Shown here: in pieces, positions 46,461 to 60,110 of the stretch
Position numbering within the stretch: the first letter of the stretch is position 1
Layout: every line of letters begins with the position of its first letter
NCBI GenBank assembly: GCA_963277665.1
Contig: OY728157.1
Span: 366,868,067 to 366,932,066, forward strand
DNA: 64,000 nucleotides
Direction: 5' to 3'
DNA from: Viscum album
Taxonomy: Eukaryota; Streptophyta; Magnoliopsida; Santalales; Viscaceae
Translations under genes and position numbers: made by a program
Notes under the pieces: generated by a model
Seen by the model: only the letters and a program-made list of their open reading frames with translations
What the model was told of the DNA's origin: nothing
The model's database searches: none

Positions 46461-49400
46461 TATACATTTTTCAACTAATTTTTAAAATGGATTTAGAGTA
46501 GGGTAAATTGAGCACATAAGAATTTAAATTCTTAATAAACAAAGATTCACTCTTCTAGATATACTTTATTATTTTTGATTTTATGCATAACTCATGTAAC
46601 ATTAAAATAATAAAGTATAAGGAATGGTATTATTTTTTATTGTTTAAGGTTATGTTATAAAATCTACTACTCCACTCCACTAAAATAAAATGTATGTTTC
46701 ATGAGTCTGATTAGATGATCCTTTTATCCATGGATATGTATAATAGAGTATAAGAAATTCAAAAATAAGGGTAAATAATGAAATATCTTTTTAGGTCATT
46801 TATAATTATTCATTCCCAATGTCTAAAAGTAACACTTAGTAAATGAAGTTATTTTTTTAAAAAAACTGTGACTAAAAATGATTCAAAATTTTAGGATGAA
46901 CACTAAAAATCAAATTTAAATCAAATGAGAGAAAAAATCTCGAAAAGTTTTATAATATCAAAATCTAGATTCAAAATCAAAAAATATTCAACTTTATATA
47001 AAACTAACAAAAAATAAAAAAAACACTAAAATTTAATTTTATACCTCATAGGTATTTATTTATATGAGCATATATAATTAATTAAATATTATTTCTTTTG
47101 AAATTCATATTATATAATCAAACAATACACATGATCTGTTATAAAGACAATACATCAAAATGTATCCTGAATTAATTATAATAACTTGAAACAAAGTAAG
47201 GATAAATGACATGAATTAATATATCAAATATACTTAAAAAAATTATTTTGTGCCTCAATTTAACTAATTTAATAAAATAATGAAATCATTATATATATCA
47301 CCAATTTTGAAATAATCAAAAAATATTAATGATATTTGATATTGACACTACATAGTTGTTTCTTATACAAGTACAAACCCAAAATTATTATAATAGTATA
47401 AGAATAAGCCTTCATTTTGAACATTTTATAGTATTAAAATTCCACATTTAATAAATATGTATTAGTTAACTCAAACTTTCTTCCATTGAGTAAAATTAAA
47501 TCAATTAACTATGATATAGACATAATCATTTCAAAATTATATTAAAATTCTCCTTGAATATTTTCAGGTAGAAAATAGGTATGTATGTCATAAATATAAA
47601 TTGTTATATTAATAAGGATGTTCTTAAATTAATAACACATATATTTTTTTAATAGAATGTAAGCATGTAAATATTTGGTGTTTAGTGTAAATGAATTAAA
47701 AAAATAGGAAATGAAATTTGTGTTTGTTATAGCCCATTCTAAATTTATCATTCAATTATTTCATTCATCATTATCCACAAATGATACAATCTAATATTTT
47801 ATCCACTTAGTGGTGTGATTGATAATACAAAACTATATTACTTAATATAGTTCATTTTCAAATATGAAATACAGAGCTATCGATTTATGAACTCCCCCAA
47901 TGTGAGAGAATTGATCCAATGATGAATTTTGAGTTATTGAATTTCCCCTTAAACTATAATAAACTCATTTTATCATTAATTTGGCAATAGAAAATTTAAT
48001 TGTAATGCTTGAGTTTATAACATGATTTAATTTCGGATTACTTAACTCTTATAATATATAATCCCAATATATATGTACTTTTATTAGTGGTTCAAAGAAA
48101 TAATATAAAACATAGAAAAATAATGCTCAATAATGAATTAAAAATCACCAAAAACACAAGATAAATATGAAATATTATATATGGATTAAAATAAATGAAA
48201 ACATAGAAGAAAAAAGAGTCAAGGTGAAATAAAATATTATTTACCTTAGAATAGAAAACATAATTATTTTCATTTTCTCTCAGCTTAGAGCATCCCATTT
48301 TTCTCCCCCTAGTGGGAACTCCCCAAATGTATGATAAAATTATCTATAACTCTATGAGGTATCATTTAGAGCCTCCTTATAGCAAGGAAAATGTCATAAA
48401 TCTTCCCACCCATTTTTTATTCATTTTACTTCATTGTCATGAAAATAGGTATTTAATTAATGACATCAACTAATTTTTTTGACATAGAGAGAACAAATTT
48501 TTTTCGTCATTCATGGAAACCACATTGATCACCTTGTAATCAGTAACCATTGTTTAACATTACATTTCATAGGTGACATGGATGGTGTGGTACAACCTTT
48601 TATGTCTATGTTAACAAAAATAGTGGTGATACATGTTATAATTTCATTTATTAAAGTAAATGCACTATTCTTTTCCCCCTTCAGATAGAATATCACAATA
48701 CTACGTTAAAAAAATAGTGGTCTTTAAATTCCTTCAACTATCATTGGAGAAATATTGAGACATGGAATACGGTTTTAACTCTACAAAATAGAAAAACATG
48801 TTTTATAGTGATGATATTGTTCATTGGGGTTTTGACACAGGTTATATAATGAATTTCACTACTATTGTACACTATTTTTTCTCATGTATGCATGTAAAGA
48901 TCAGAGATATTTTCAGTTGTTAGAGTAATTCATAATGGTCTTATCCGGGAGTTGATACATAAAAAATGAGGGAAATTTGATAAACTAAATAATAACCAAT
49001 TATATAGGTAAAATATAGGTAATTTGGTCTTCAAAAGTAGTGTCCCAAAAAAAATGAGTCACATTTGTTGATTATGTTGTCGGAAGTGACATAATGTAGT
49101 GATTTCCATGTTTCAAAAATCCTTCCAAATATAACTTAATCGGATAGGAGATATCCATTAGTTCACAATGTATGATATATAAACAAACATTAATAGTTTT
49201 TATGTTTATACCACTACTATATAGTCATTATTATTGAACACTACACTTTTATCAGCATTAGCTAAATTAAATAATATAGTATATGTTTATACGTTATTTT
49301 TAGCACTTACATTAGTGTCCCTCTATCTATTACTTTATAGAAATTATAAATAAAGGACATTATCTGTTATTTTCTTAGGGATAATTAAAAAAATTACATA

Positions 49401-50220
49401 TTAATAGAAATAATTTTCAATAAAAATATATATAGATCTATTGTTATATATATTTATATATATTTTATATATTAATCATTTACACTAAAATTTTAATTAT
49501 ACTAAATATATAATATATTTAGAGAAAATGGTTTATAAGATAAATATAAATTAATAATAATTAATATATTTTTAATTATTATCAATTAATCTTAATTTAA
49601 CAATAGACCCTTTATTGAATAAATTAATAAAATAATATAGATCATTTTAAAATTGTAAAATTTTCTAAAATTCAAATTTATATAAATTTTGATTTGGGTG
49701 TCCCTTTGGGCTATAAAAGATGCCAAATAAAATATTGTAGTGGGATTTATAATGAATTTATTTAGAGGGACCGTAGTTTCTATTTCTTATCAGAAAAAAG
49801 GTCGTAAATTTGAGTTTTTAGTGAGGATTCTATAATTTTTGATCAATTGATTAAATATCTTCATCATTGAGGAGACACTTCTTAACTTTATTTTTAAAAT
49901 AAATATTTAATGTATTGCCTATGAATACATTCATATGGATATTTTTATGTTTAAATTTTACCATTTTAAATATTATTGTTTCTATATAATTAAATATATA
50001 TACATATACATATATTTATATATATATTTATATATATACATATAAAAATTTAATTATGGGAATAAATATTTAAAAATATTCACTTATAAAATATATTTTA
50101 TTAATATATAAAACATATATATATAATATAATTATACATTTTATTTAGAATAAAATTTATCCATTATTTACCTTGTAAATATTTTCAAATACGTATATGC
50201 CTTTTAATATATATATATAT
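46461..50220. other. Unassigned AT-rich DNA
   Basis: No gene or element is recognised. The open frame 48092-48298 (minus) is F/I/L/Y-rich and typical of AT-rich chance frames. Words such as AAAATAGTGGTGATAC (about 48618) and AAAATAGTGGTCTTTAA (about 48713) recur and could be remnants of a DNA transposon end, but no terminal inverted repeats could be fixed. The stretch 49430-50220 is a succession of TA-rich tracts. Confidence 0.4.
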
Positions 50221-51895
50221 TGCGACACCCATAGATTTTTGTGTTTTTTTCAATTAAATTTAGTCTCTTCGATATTTTACATTACAAAAATAACTAATTT
50301 TATATTGCATTACCTAAAATATGTAGTATATATTTTTCATTATAAAACACTGAACATACATTGTGTTAACCACAACAATGATAGCGTGCATGGCACGTGA
50401 GTTCGACCTTCACCGAACCATGATAATTTTTTTTTTAAATATGACCATCCTAACTTATCCTTTAAATAAGAATTTATGAATAGTATTAAACACTTTATGA
50501 AATAAAAATATAAATTTCCTAATCGATATATTTTTTTTATAAATTCTTTGTAAATATCAAATCAATATTTATTAATGTAATTATATTCTTCAAAAATATG
50601 ATTTGTTCAAAAATTATTTTCCTTTATTTTGGGAGAAAATATTCTATGTAAGATATACAGATATTGTAAAATTTATTTTATAAAATGAAATTCAAATTTA
50701 AAATCATCATATTTAAATTAATTTACTGTGAATTTTTTGGATTTTTCAGAAAATTATAATTTTTCAACGGATAATGAAAAATGTAGTGTTTTGTAAAAAT
50801 ATATGTTATTTTGAATAAATTAACTTATATCAATGAATAATTATTTTTTAAAGTAAAAAATTAATATTTATCTCTATTTAATACAATTAGTTAATTTTTA
50901 GTCAAATTTATATTGGATTTTAGTTAATGTTATTTTGTGGGTCTAAAAAGGAGGGATTTCTTCTAATTTTTTTAAGGTGGAAAAGGTTTCGTAGTTTTAA
51001 TTAATAAAAATAAAACGTAATCAGGAATTTTTTAAATAAAATATATATATTATATATTTATAAAGTAAAATTTATCTTCATATAAGTATTATTATTAGAT
51101 ATGGAGATAAATTAAATCATCTAATACATAAAACGATACACTAATCAAAAACTCCGTTTTTCATCACGCGTGTGTGTTTTTTCTAATTTAATTTTTTTTT
51201 TCAAATATTAGGTTTTTTTGCAAAAATAATTATAATTTTTAAATCATCCAACCATAATTATAATTGGGTGATTTTTTTATAATTTTTTGAAATGATTGAT
51301 ATTTTGATGAATAGTAAAATATATGAAATTTCAATTAAAACCCAACTTTTCATTTAAATTATATATAAAATAATATTATATTTAAAATTTGTTTAAAATT
51401 TATATTATTTCAATTATATATCTATTAATCCAATTTAAGACCTTAAAATAACATTCTTATTGAAATTTGATATAAAAACGATTTAAACTTTTGAACATTT
51501 TCTCATTGAAAACATGCTTTTTTATCACCTCTATGGGATTAATTTTAAATTATACTTCTAAATATATGTGAATGGAAGATGAAAAATTTACACAATATTT
51601 GGAATTATTATAATTTATATTATTTAATAATGAAAACATTAATTTTTTCCAAAGTTAATTTCGAAAACAATAAATATTAATTACAATAATTAAGGAAAAA
51701 TGATTTTACAAGGGGGTAACTAAAAATATAATTTTAAGAAATGAACAAAAACGTTTCCAAAACCAATATAATGGAAATATGTAGTCATTATAACTTAAAT
51801 GATCTATAATTTTCCATTATTGGGGTTTTTTAAATGAAAAAGTGTTGGTGGAATTCATTCTTTTATAAAATTACAAATGTTCCACTCACATAACT

Positions 51896-51903
51896 TATAA
51901 ATT
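51896..51903 (+). promoter_or_regulatory. TATA box of the 5' LTR of element B
   Basis: TATAAATT lies after TTCCACTCACATAACT. A CCACCCCATTTCCTCTCATA stretch follows, like the post-TATA segment of the other LTRs. Confidence 0.55.
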
Positions 51904-52204
51904 TCCACCCCATTTCCTCTCATATTCACACCTTAAAACCCTTTTATTGATATAATTACTACAAAAATAACATCGAAAAATCCCTTTTCTTGTAGTATAA
52001 GAATAATTTTGGAAATAAAAAATTCTTAAATGGATGTTTTTGAAAACCTAAGGAGGATACCTGAAGAAGAGATATCATTCATCAATGAACATTTTTGTTT
52101 TATATTTTCCTCAAACTATTGAAAATATTTTTTTATCATTATTATATAATAACTTTAAAATCTTAAATATACTAATATGTTGTTATTTTTAGTTTTCACT
52201 TATA

Positions 52205-52655
52205 ACCATCCCTACTTCCATTTCATTGGTTATGAAATCATCATTCGTGTGTACGATGGACTACTCACTCGCAAACCGATGTTATAGGTTTGTCCATTAC
52301 CACCTATCATGGTTGGAAATAATGATTGTTTCATTGTTAATATATAATATTTATGAATTTTTTAATCTTTTCATCATGTATAAATTCATTCTTTTTATTT
52401 TGTGGGAATATGATAAAGTCGCTCATGTTTACATAGGACTATCGCCTCATGAGGCTATGTGATTTATCTACACGTTTCATGAAAGGAAATAAGGATATGT
52501 TTAATGAAGGTATCTGATTTATATGAAAAAAAAATATTTTTTAATGGTATTATGCCCTTTTCCTTTCTTGTTTTCAATATATTGGGAAAATGGAAACAAC
52601 GTTCCTGCGTTCGTATGACATACCATCTGCAGTAAGGATGTATCTCATTTTACAT
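52205..52655 (+). repeat. Triplicated module of the 5' LTR of element B
   Basis: Cores are GGACTACTCACTCGCAAAC (52258), GGACTATCGCCTCATG (52436) and ACATACCATCTGCAG (52617). They are spaced 178 and 181 bp apart. Core positions are 365, 543 and 724 nt after the TATA box. Confidence 0.72.
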
Positions 52656-54539
52656 ATCAATATTTTACAAATTAATATAAATACATATATTATGAATATA
52701 TATTATATTTATATTATGGTTACCATTTTTTATATTATTCAATCATGATCAAATTAAGAGGACTAGAAAGAAAATATCAATATATATATGAAAAGGAAAA
52801 CGATTATTACTAGAAACGCGACATGAAAATGGAATTTTTAATAAAAGTGTAATAAAAGGAGTTAAGTAAGTAATATATATCATTATATATTTAATTATGG
52901 ATTTGTATTATTTTTATACTAAACATATATTATTTATACCAGAGGTTTTAATGTGTATTAAAAAATTTGATACTTACGTTAAGGGTTTTCTCATCTAACT
53001 TTTATTTTTGTGAGATTTATTCAATATTAAAATTTTATTTTTATGTGGTTTATATAATTCCCATGGATGTATTTTATGATAATTATAATGAAAATTATTT
53101 TCACATAATTATCAAATTTAGGATATCTCTTTTTAGGGTTTTATAACTTAAAAGGTACCAAATTAGTAATAAATTTTTGTCTCAATTTTTTTTCTTGTGA
53201 CATACATTATTTTACGCACCTTTATTATATATTGAGGTTTATAAAGAAACCCGTTGAAATTTAATATAATATTTTTATTTATCATCATCTTATTTTAACT
53301 TCCATTTAATTTTATTTTTTCTTGGGGATTATGTTTCAATGTTACCAATGCTAAAAAAATAATGTTATAATCTCATCGTTTATCGAGATTGTTAATAATT
53401 ATGTTTCCGATGGTGAAATCTTATGATCCATCACTCCAAAAAATCAGGACATTTATTAACCTTTGGTTTTTTCAATTGAGTACAATTTTTACATTTTTTA
53501 CTATATTAATGTACTCTAGAGTTAAAAAACCATTTTTTTTAAGAAAAATAATCTTTTTTGTCAAAAACACTTTTTCATCCAAGATAATGTTTCTTAAAAT
53601 GATTTTAAATAACGATTTTAAATTTTTTAAAATTATTTATTAAATAAATTTACCAGTATTATTTACATAAAAAAGTTATTTTCAACGTTTCCTTATATTT
53701 TTTCTAAACAATTCTCATTTGGATTTTTCTAAAATTGTTAAAAGAATCATTGTTTTTAACATGCACGACTTGAACATTATTTCTCACTATTATGATAACT
53801 CCTTGATGTAATGATTGCATTAAATGTTTTTTAATTTATTTTCAAATAATTTGTTTGCCTTAATTTTTGGGAAATTTTTATATTTTAAATAAATCATTTG
53901 AAATTGAAAAGTATTTTTAAATTGTTTTCTATTTTAAATACGATTTTCAAATCATAATGTATATTTTCCATTAGAAATGTTTTACATTATTAATTATTAA
54001 CAATTTAAATTTTTTTTAACATTTATTTTCAAGTAAATACATTTTCAAAGTGTTATTAGTTTTAAAAAGTAATTTTTTATAAAAATATTTTTTCCTTAAG
54101 AAATTTTTCAATTCATTTATCTTCAAAAAACATTTTTCATCGGAGATGAAATCCTTTGATGAAACTTTTCATTTTATAGTGATATGAACCAAGAATACCA
54201 TTTTTAATCTTTATATGGATGTTTTATTAAAAAAATGTGTTTATGAACCTCATTTCTCTTCCATAGGTTATTCCAAGATAAGAATTATTAAGAAACCTAC
54301 TTCTTCTTAGACGGGTAATGCATTGATTAAATTATTTTAAAACATGTCGCTTTTCGAAGGGTTATGTTATGATGTAATGTTTATGAAACCCATTTCATTT
54401 TAGGGTTTATAATATGTTTAATGTTTTATTATCTTTTGATATATATGTGTACAATTTTCATTATATGGTTGGTGGGACCAATATATCCCTTCAATGCATT
54501 GGGTAATGATTAATATTTAATGATCTTAGAGGTTAAATG

Positions 54540-54715
54540 ATTGTTTAGACCAATCCAAAAAAGAAGGGTACATGGGTGGTGAGCTATGGACTAAAAAAGT
54601 ATGGTACATAGATGGTTAGACCAATACCGTAGCAGGTACATTCGTGGTAATCCAAATCCTCACATGTCATGAATATCTTGGTGGGTAGACATGACATACT
54701 ACCTTATATACAAAT
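54540..54715 (+). repeat. Degenerate minisatellite in the 5' LTR of element B
   Basis: Three to four imperfect units of about 45 bp built on GTACATGGxTGGTxAGxCxA. Examples: GGGTACATGGGTGGTGAGC (54566), TGGTACATAGATGGTTAGAC (54602) and AGGTACATTCGTGGTAATCC (54635). Placement corresponds to the unrelated minisatellite in the LTRs of element A. Confidence 0.55.
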
Positions 54716-55209
54716 TTGTATGACATTACTGTAATTATTATTCTAATGTTATGATCTCATGGCACAATTTTTTTATTACCTTATGACTCGTGTCTTATAA
54801 ACTACAAAGCATTATTCTATGACTTGTGTTTATGATCAATGAAAATTTTTCTATGAACATCATAAGTTATGTTAATTATCATGATAAATAATTCTTATCT
54901 TATGATTTCATATAATCATATATTGATATCACTTATGTATTCTATTTTTAATCATATGATATCACCCATTCATATGTTCTCTTTCAATAGGTTATGAATA
55001 AATTATTTATGTTGGAAAGGGGATTTAAGTGTACTAAATGGGATGATCATTTTGGGAAACATTGAATATATTTCACGAGATTAGAAGATTGTGTTCCATG
55101 TTTCCAGAGGAACTAAATTATTATGGTTCCAGACATGTGATTTTTTAATGTAAGTAATTTTCATAAAAAACATATAATATTCATGTATATAATACATGAG
55201 TGTCTATAT

Positions 55210-55230
55210 TTTGTATCAAATTAATGTTTT
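55210..55230 (+). other. Primer binding site of element B (initiator Met type)
   Basis: TTTGTATCAAATTAATGTTT (55210-55229) compares with TTGGTATCAGAGCCAGGTTT at 13 of 20 positions. The core GTATCA is intact. It supports the same primer type as the Tekay-like element. Confidence 0.6.
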
Positions 55231-57687
55231 AGTTAACATTTAGAAACTATGATAAGAAAATGTAAGTGAGTTATATAGTTATATTTATAAGGATATGTAT
55301 TTGGATGTCCCAAATGATAAGTCTAAGGAAGATTCAAAGTATAACAAAATTTTCTAGGATTCTCTAAAAAGTTAAATATTGTGTTTTCACATTATGTAAA
55401 TAATAGTCTAGATATTACAAGTATATATGGAAATCATTCATAGGTACCTAGGAGAAATAATTCTGAAAAGGGCACATTGAGTTGGACTTGATAATCACCT
55501 CATGCATGAAAATGGGTCTTTCTACACACCAAGTTTGACATTACTTTGGGATATGCTTTAAAAATTCACTAACAATTTATAAACCATAATTTTGAATCTA
55601 AATAGTTTGTGGATATGAATGACCTAGGATAAACCTAAGGATTCAGAAAATAGATACAAAGTTCCATTATTTAGAAATTCTATAAGTTATTTTTCATGAT
55701 TACTTGGTTTTCTAGTATGAATAGTTTGGATCACACTATGTTTTTTGGTTTTAGTCAATAAAGGGAACAAGAATAAATTGGATAAACATTTAATGTGATT
55801 GAAAATTTACTAATGAGAACTCAAATGTGTTGATGACTAGAGTAATGTATATTGTAATTATGCCTAATCAGATATCAATAAATGTGATTAAAAGTGTCCA
55901 CCTTAATGAACATCTGGACTCCATAAGGAAAAGAAGGATAATGTTCACCAAGAGTTCAGATATTGGAGACTATGGAGGAATGAAGATTAAATTTCCAATA
56001 TGTCAAGAATGTGAGAATAATCACTAATTTTAATGTCTCATTAGGGTGAGAAATTTTTTGGCTATGGAAAATAAGGACATAAAGTAAGTAACAACAAAGG
56101 AAAAATGAAATGTTCTGTTAAGTAAATTGATAAGAATAATGACCTCCAAATGTTATCATGGATAATTGAATGTTTTAAATCTGTAAAATATGGTAATTAT
56201 GAAAATATATTTCCTTAAGGAAAAATATTTGAGGGAAAATGAGAATTTCTTTATGAGTAATGGTTATATTACTGATGATGAAGAAGATAAAAATGATATG
56301 TGAATGTAAGAAGGGTTAAAGAATAAGAATATAAAGCCTAGTTAAGGGTGCATAAATGTAGTGGAATGATTATTGTATTTATGTGGTTTCATTTAATGAA
56401 TTAAAATTTTATCATTTTTATTTCGTTTGTTAGAATCATGAAACGTCAATGTATTGTTCCATAATAATTTTTCGTTAAGTTGTTTTTGGAATATGTTAAA
56501 TGATTCCGATGGACATGAAAAGTGATTTAGGGAAATATAGTATATTTTACAGGGAATATTAATCTTAATATGTTCCCAATGTTTATAAAATGTTGTTTAT
56601 ATTTGATAAATTGATGATTTATATTGATGAACTAAATTGTATAATATTGATGACCTTGTAACTCATAATGGATTTGCTGACAAAGTGGATTTTGTTTCAA
56701 TTGATGGAGTTTACATCATTTTTGGATATGGAATATGTTAAAAAATACATGGTTTTAATAACATATTGATTATCTAGGAATGTATTAATTGAGTTTATAT
56801 GGTAACTGTGGTTATTAACAAGCTTCAGGAGAATATAAGATCATGGTATTGATATATTTGGGTTGTGACCAATAGGCTCTTGTTACTATTATTTGGATGA
56901 TTAATGTTAAGTTGATTTTGATAAATTTAGTAAAATTCAATATAAATTTTGAATTTTGGAAGGGTACTATGGTTAAGAACATATGGATTGGTTTAAGATG
57001 AAAATTGGATGAGATTTTAGGGATTAACATATTACTTCACTATATAAAGATATATCCATATTGGATAAATTGTGTTATGTTTTTGTTAAATAAATATATA
57101 TGTAATGACTTATCATTCTATTTATGGATATTATGACCTATTAGTGATTCAGTGATAATATTTTCACCTTCATTTAATAAAGTAATATATGAACTGGGAA
57201 TTGATCATGGCACAACCAATAGATGACATTGTGCTTATGAAATGGAATGAAATCGATTAATTATATCTTCTCAAGAAAATTCATCGACTTTAGGAGTATG
57301 ATATATAAATAAAATGTTGTCATGTTATCATTATTTTTTGTGATATCAATGAACATTTTGAGGAATCTGGTATTTATGGATTTATAGTCAATTTCCTTCC
57401 CCAGATCACCCATACTCTTGTGATCAATGTTTTATATCTCTCTATATCAATATTTTTATGTTAGCTTTCTCTTCAATTACAATATTTTCAATTTCAAAAT
57501 ATTTTCTCCTGTTTGGAGACCCGATATGTGTTATTAAAAAATTCCTTAGCACATCACATTATAATTTTTAAGAGGATGTCTTATTAACCCTCTTTGATGT
57601 AGGTTTATATGGAGGGATTTTCAAATGTAAAATTCTTGATGATCGAGATCAATTTTGAGGGAGAAAATCATTTAAAGGTTGGTAGAA
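55231..57687 (+). mobile_element. Interior of element B, no recognisable pol
   Basis: About 2.5 kb, collinear with the interior of element A. The only frame above 60 codons is 55827-56027 (MLMTRVMYIVIMPNQ... FPICQECENNH). It is Lys/Ile-rich, has a CQEC pair near its end and resembles no gag or pol protein I know. A short acidic stretch (TDDEEDKND) follows near 56270. The interior ends with GAGGGAGAAAATC and AAAGGTTGGTAGAA (57674-57687), the polypurine tract. Confidence 0.6.
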
Positions 57688-59339
57688 TGTAACCCCTTTG
57701 GATTTTATGAAATTTTATTCTAAATTAAATTTAATATATTATATTTTTTCATTAAAAAAACAAATGTTTTGGATTGTGTTTCATGGGTATAGATTTACTT
57801 ATATGAAATAAAAAGTTTATTTCTCATTACACACGAGAACAATAACATGTATGACACACAACACTGAGCATCAACCAACCATTAAATAACATTATTTTAA
57901 AATGATAGTTATAAAATATATTTTTAATAGGCTAGTATGAATATAATAATATACTATATTAAATATAAATATAAATTCCCCACTCAATATAATTATATTT
58001 ATAAATACATAGTAAATATTCAACACATTTTTTGGTTGAGTAATTATGTTATTAAAAAATATGATTTCATCAAAAAAATTAGTAAGAAAATATTAAAAGT
58101 AATTTGAAGTGATTTTTTAAATAATTTTGATAAAATTAATATATTTTTTTAAATAATCATATCAAAAATATCTTTAGGTGAAATTTTTTAATTTTTTGAA
58201 AACTGTTGATTTTTAGTGAATTTTAAAAGATGTCATTCTGTATAAACATATCACTTATTTTCAATAAATTAACTCATTTAAATTAAAAATTATTTTTTAT
58301 ATTAAAATAATTATTATTTATTTATTTAAAATCCTTATTAATACTTTCTAATCAAATTTATATTGTATTTTAGTATTAGTTTATTATTGGGTTTAAAATG
58401 ATTTTTTTCATAAATCAGATTTCCATTGAAAGATCTTTCCTTATTATAATTAATTAAAATAATTCCTAATGAAATTTTTTTAAATTAAATATATATATTA
58501 TATATAAAAACAATTTAATTAATATTCATTCAATTATTATTATAATACCTCGAGATAAAATAAATCATTTTACGAATAAAAAATACGCTTCTAGAAAACC
58601 TGTTTTTCATCACATTTAGGACTTCTATTTTAGGATTATTTTTATCAAAATTTCATAAAACTTATTTTAAAAACTAATATTAATATTTTAAATCATCATA
58701 TAAAAGTTATAAAAGGGAGAAAGTTTGATAACTTCTCAAAAATATTAGTTTTTTGATGAGTAGTTAAAATTATTTAAATTTTAATTGAAAACTGCGTTTT
58801 TGTTCAACTTATTTATAAAGTAAATATATAGATATTTTTTTAAGGTATAACTAGTAAAATAATATATATATTAATCCAATATATCTAATTTCAATCATTA
58901 TTATTTTAAAACTGGATATAAAAACATTGTAATTTTTTGAACCTTTTCTTTTTTGAAACCCACTTTCTCATCACGCATGTAAGATTAATTTTAAATTAAA
59001 TTTTATCGCATATATGAATGGAATTTTATTTTTTTATTATTTGGAATAATAATAATTTAAATTTTCTAATATTTTAAACATAATTTTTTACCAAAATAAA
59101 TATTGATGGTATTAAAAATTTATTATCATGGTTATGGAAAAATGGTTTTACCTGTGGGTTAAAGTAAAAAAGATAGGGGTAAATTATGTCCAAAGAAAAT
59201 TACAACACCAATTTTGGGACATATTTAGAATGTATCTATTCATGTTTTATACTGTCTCATTAATGGTTCCTTGTGACAAGAAATTTTTTTGGTGGAATTA
59301 TTTCTTTAAAAACATTATGATTATGCATGTAACCTCACT

Positions 59340-59347
59340 TATAAAAG
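59340..59347 (+). promoter_or_regulatory. TATA box of the 3' LTR of element B
   Basis: TATAAAAG lies after ATGTAACCTCACT and is followed by CCTCTCCTCTTCACACC, the C/T-rich segment found in all family promoters. Confidence 0.62.
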
Positions 59348-59669
59348 GCTATCCATTATCCTCTCCTCTTCACACCTTACAACCATTTTTTCCTTCAAAT
59401 AACTACCTAAATAAATTTCTATCATCATTAATCTAATAATATAATCCTTATTTTCTTTTTCAATTGAATCATTGAATAAGTTTGGTGTAAACCCAAGGAG
59501 GATTTCCAATGAAGAGGTAACGTTCATCAACAAGTGTTTATTTATTTCTTCCTCAACCTCATTAAATTATTATTATAAAATTAATATATAAATATCAATA
59601 TATTATATATAACTAGATGGTTATATGTTAGGGATATGTCCCATAAAATTCTCCACTTCCATCAAATGT

Positions 59670-60110
59670 GTTAATAAATCATAGTTCGTGTGTACAATAA
59701 ACTATTGGCTCACGAACTAATGTCATTCATTTTTTAATTAACACCTCTCATGGTTGAACATAGGGATGGGATTATTTTTAATGTAATATAATTGTTATAT
59801 TATTATTATTTTTATTATATCATTATATAACAATGGCCTTTATGATATCTATTTATTGGGAATACGATAACGTCGTTCATGTGTATGGTGGACTACAGCC
59901 TCAAAATGTGATGTTATTTGTTCATACATTACATACAAGGTAATGAGAATGGGTTTATTGAATGTTTTTTGGAAAATAAGACCTAAAAATGATTCTAGAA
60001 TGATATTATAAAACTCAAATTTCTTTTATTCAGTACATAGAGAAAATTGAAATAGCGTTCATGAGTATGTTTGGGATACCATCTCCATGAGCAGCTTAAT
60101 TATATATATG
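59670..60110 (+). repeat. Triplicated module of the 3' LTR of element B
   Basis: Cores are AAACTATTGGCTCACGAAC (59699), GGACTACAGCCTC (59890) and GGATACCATCTCCATGAG (60074). They are spaced 191 and 183 bp apart. Core positions are 362, 553 and 736 nt after the TATA box. Confidence 0.72.

Larger units (their letters stand above)
50221..55209 (+). repeat. 5' LTR of element B
   Basis: It starts TGCGACACCC (a TGTRACACCC relative). It matches the LTR at 57688: AACAATGATAGCGTGCATGG (50374) against AACAATAACATGTATGACAC (57839), and AAACTCCGTTTTTCATCACG (51149) against the 58596 region. The stretch 51890-52640 matches 59330-60090, and AGAAACCTACTTCTTCTTAG (54291) matches 61681. The array at 54540-54710 replaces the minisatellite of element A. 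Open frames here (50197-50400, 52226-52462, 53389-53643) are chance frames. Confidence 0.68.

Noticed and set aside
48092..48298. 68-codon open frame on the minus strand rich in Phe/Ile/Leu
   Set aside because: Hydrophobic composition follows from AT-rich sequence; there is no signal of a real membrane protein or gene structure.
48600..49340. Possible CACTA transposon end (recurring AATAGTGGT words, CACTAC words)
   Set aside because: No pair of terminal inverted repeats, no 3 bp target duplication and no transposase similarity.
50340..50425. tRNA-like look of GTGAGTTCGACCTTCACCGA
   Set aside because: The B box is imperfect, and the stretch aligns with the equivalent position of the right LTR of element B (about 57839-57890), so it is LTR sequence rather than a tRNA or SINE.
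56640..56760. IDDL...ADKVDFVSID-like reading in the interior of element B as an RT remnant
   Set aside because: A few residues resemble the RT block, but the spacing is wrong and no neighbouring RT block (GYHQ, FIDD) can be found.
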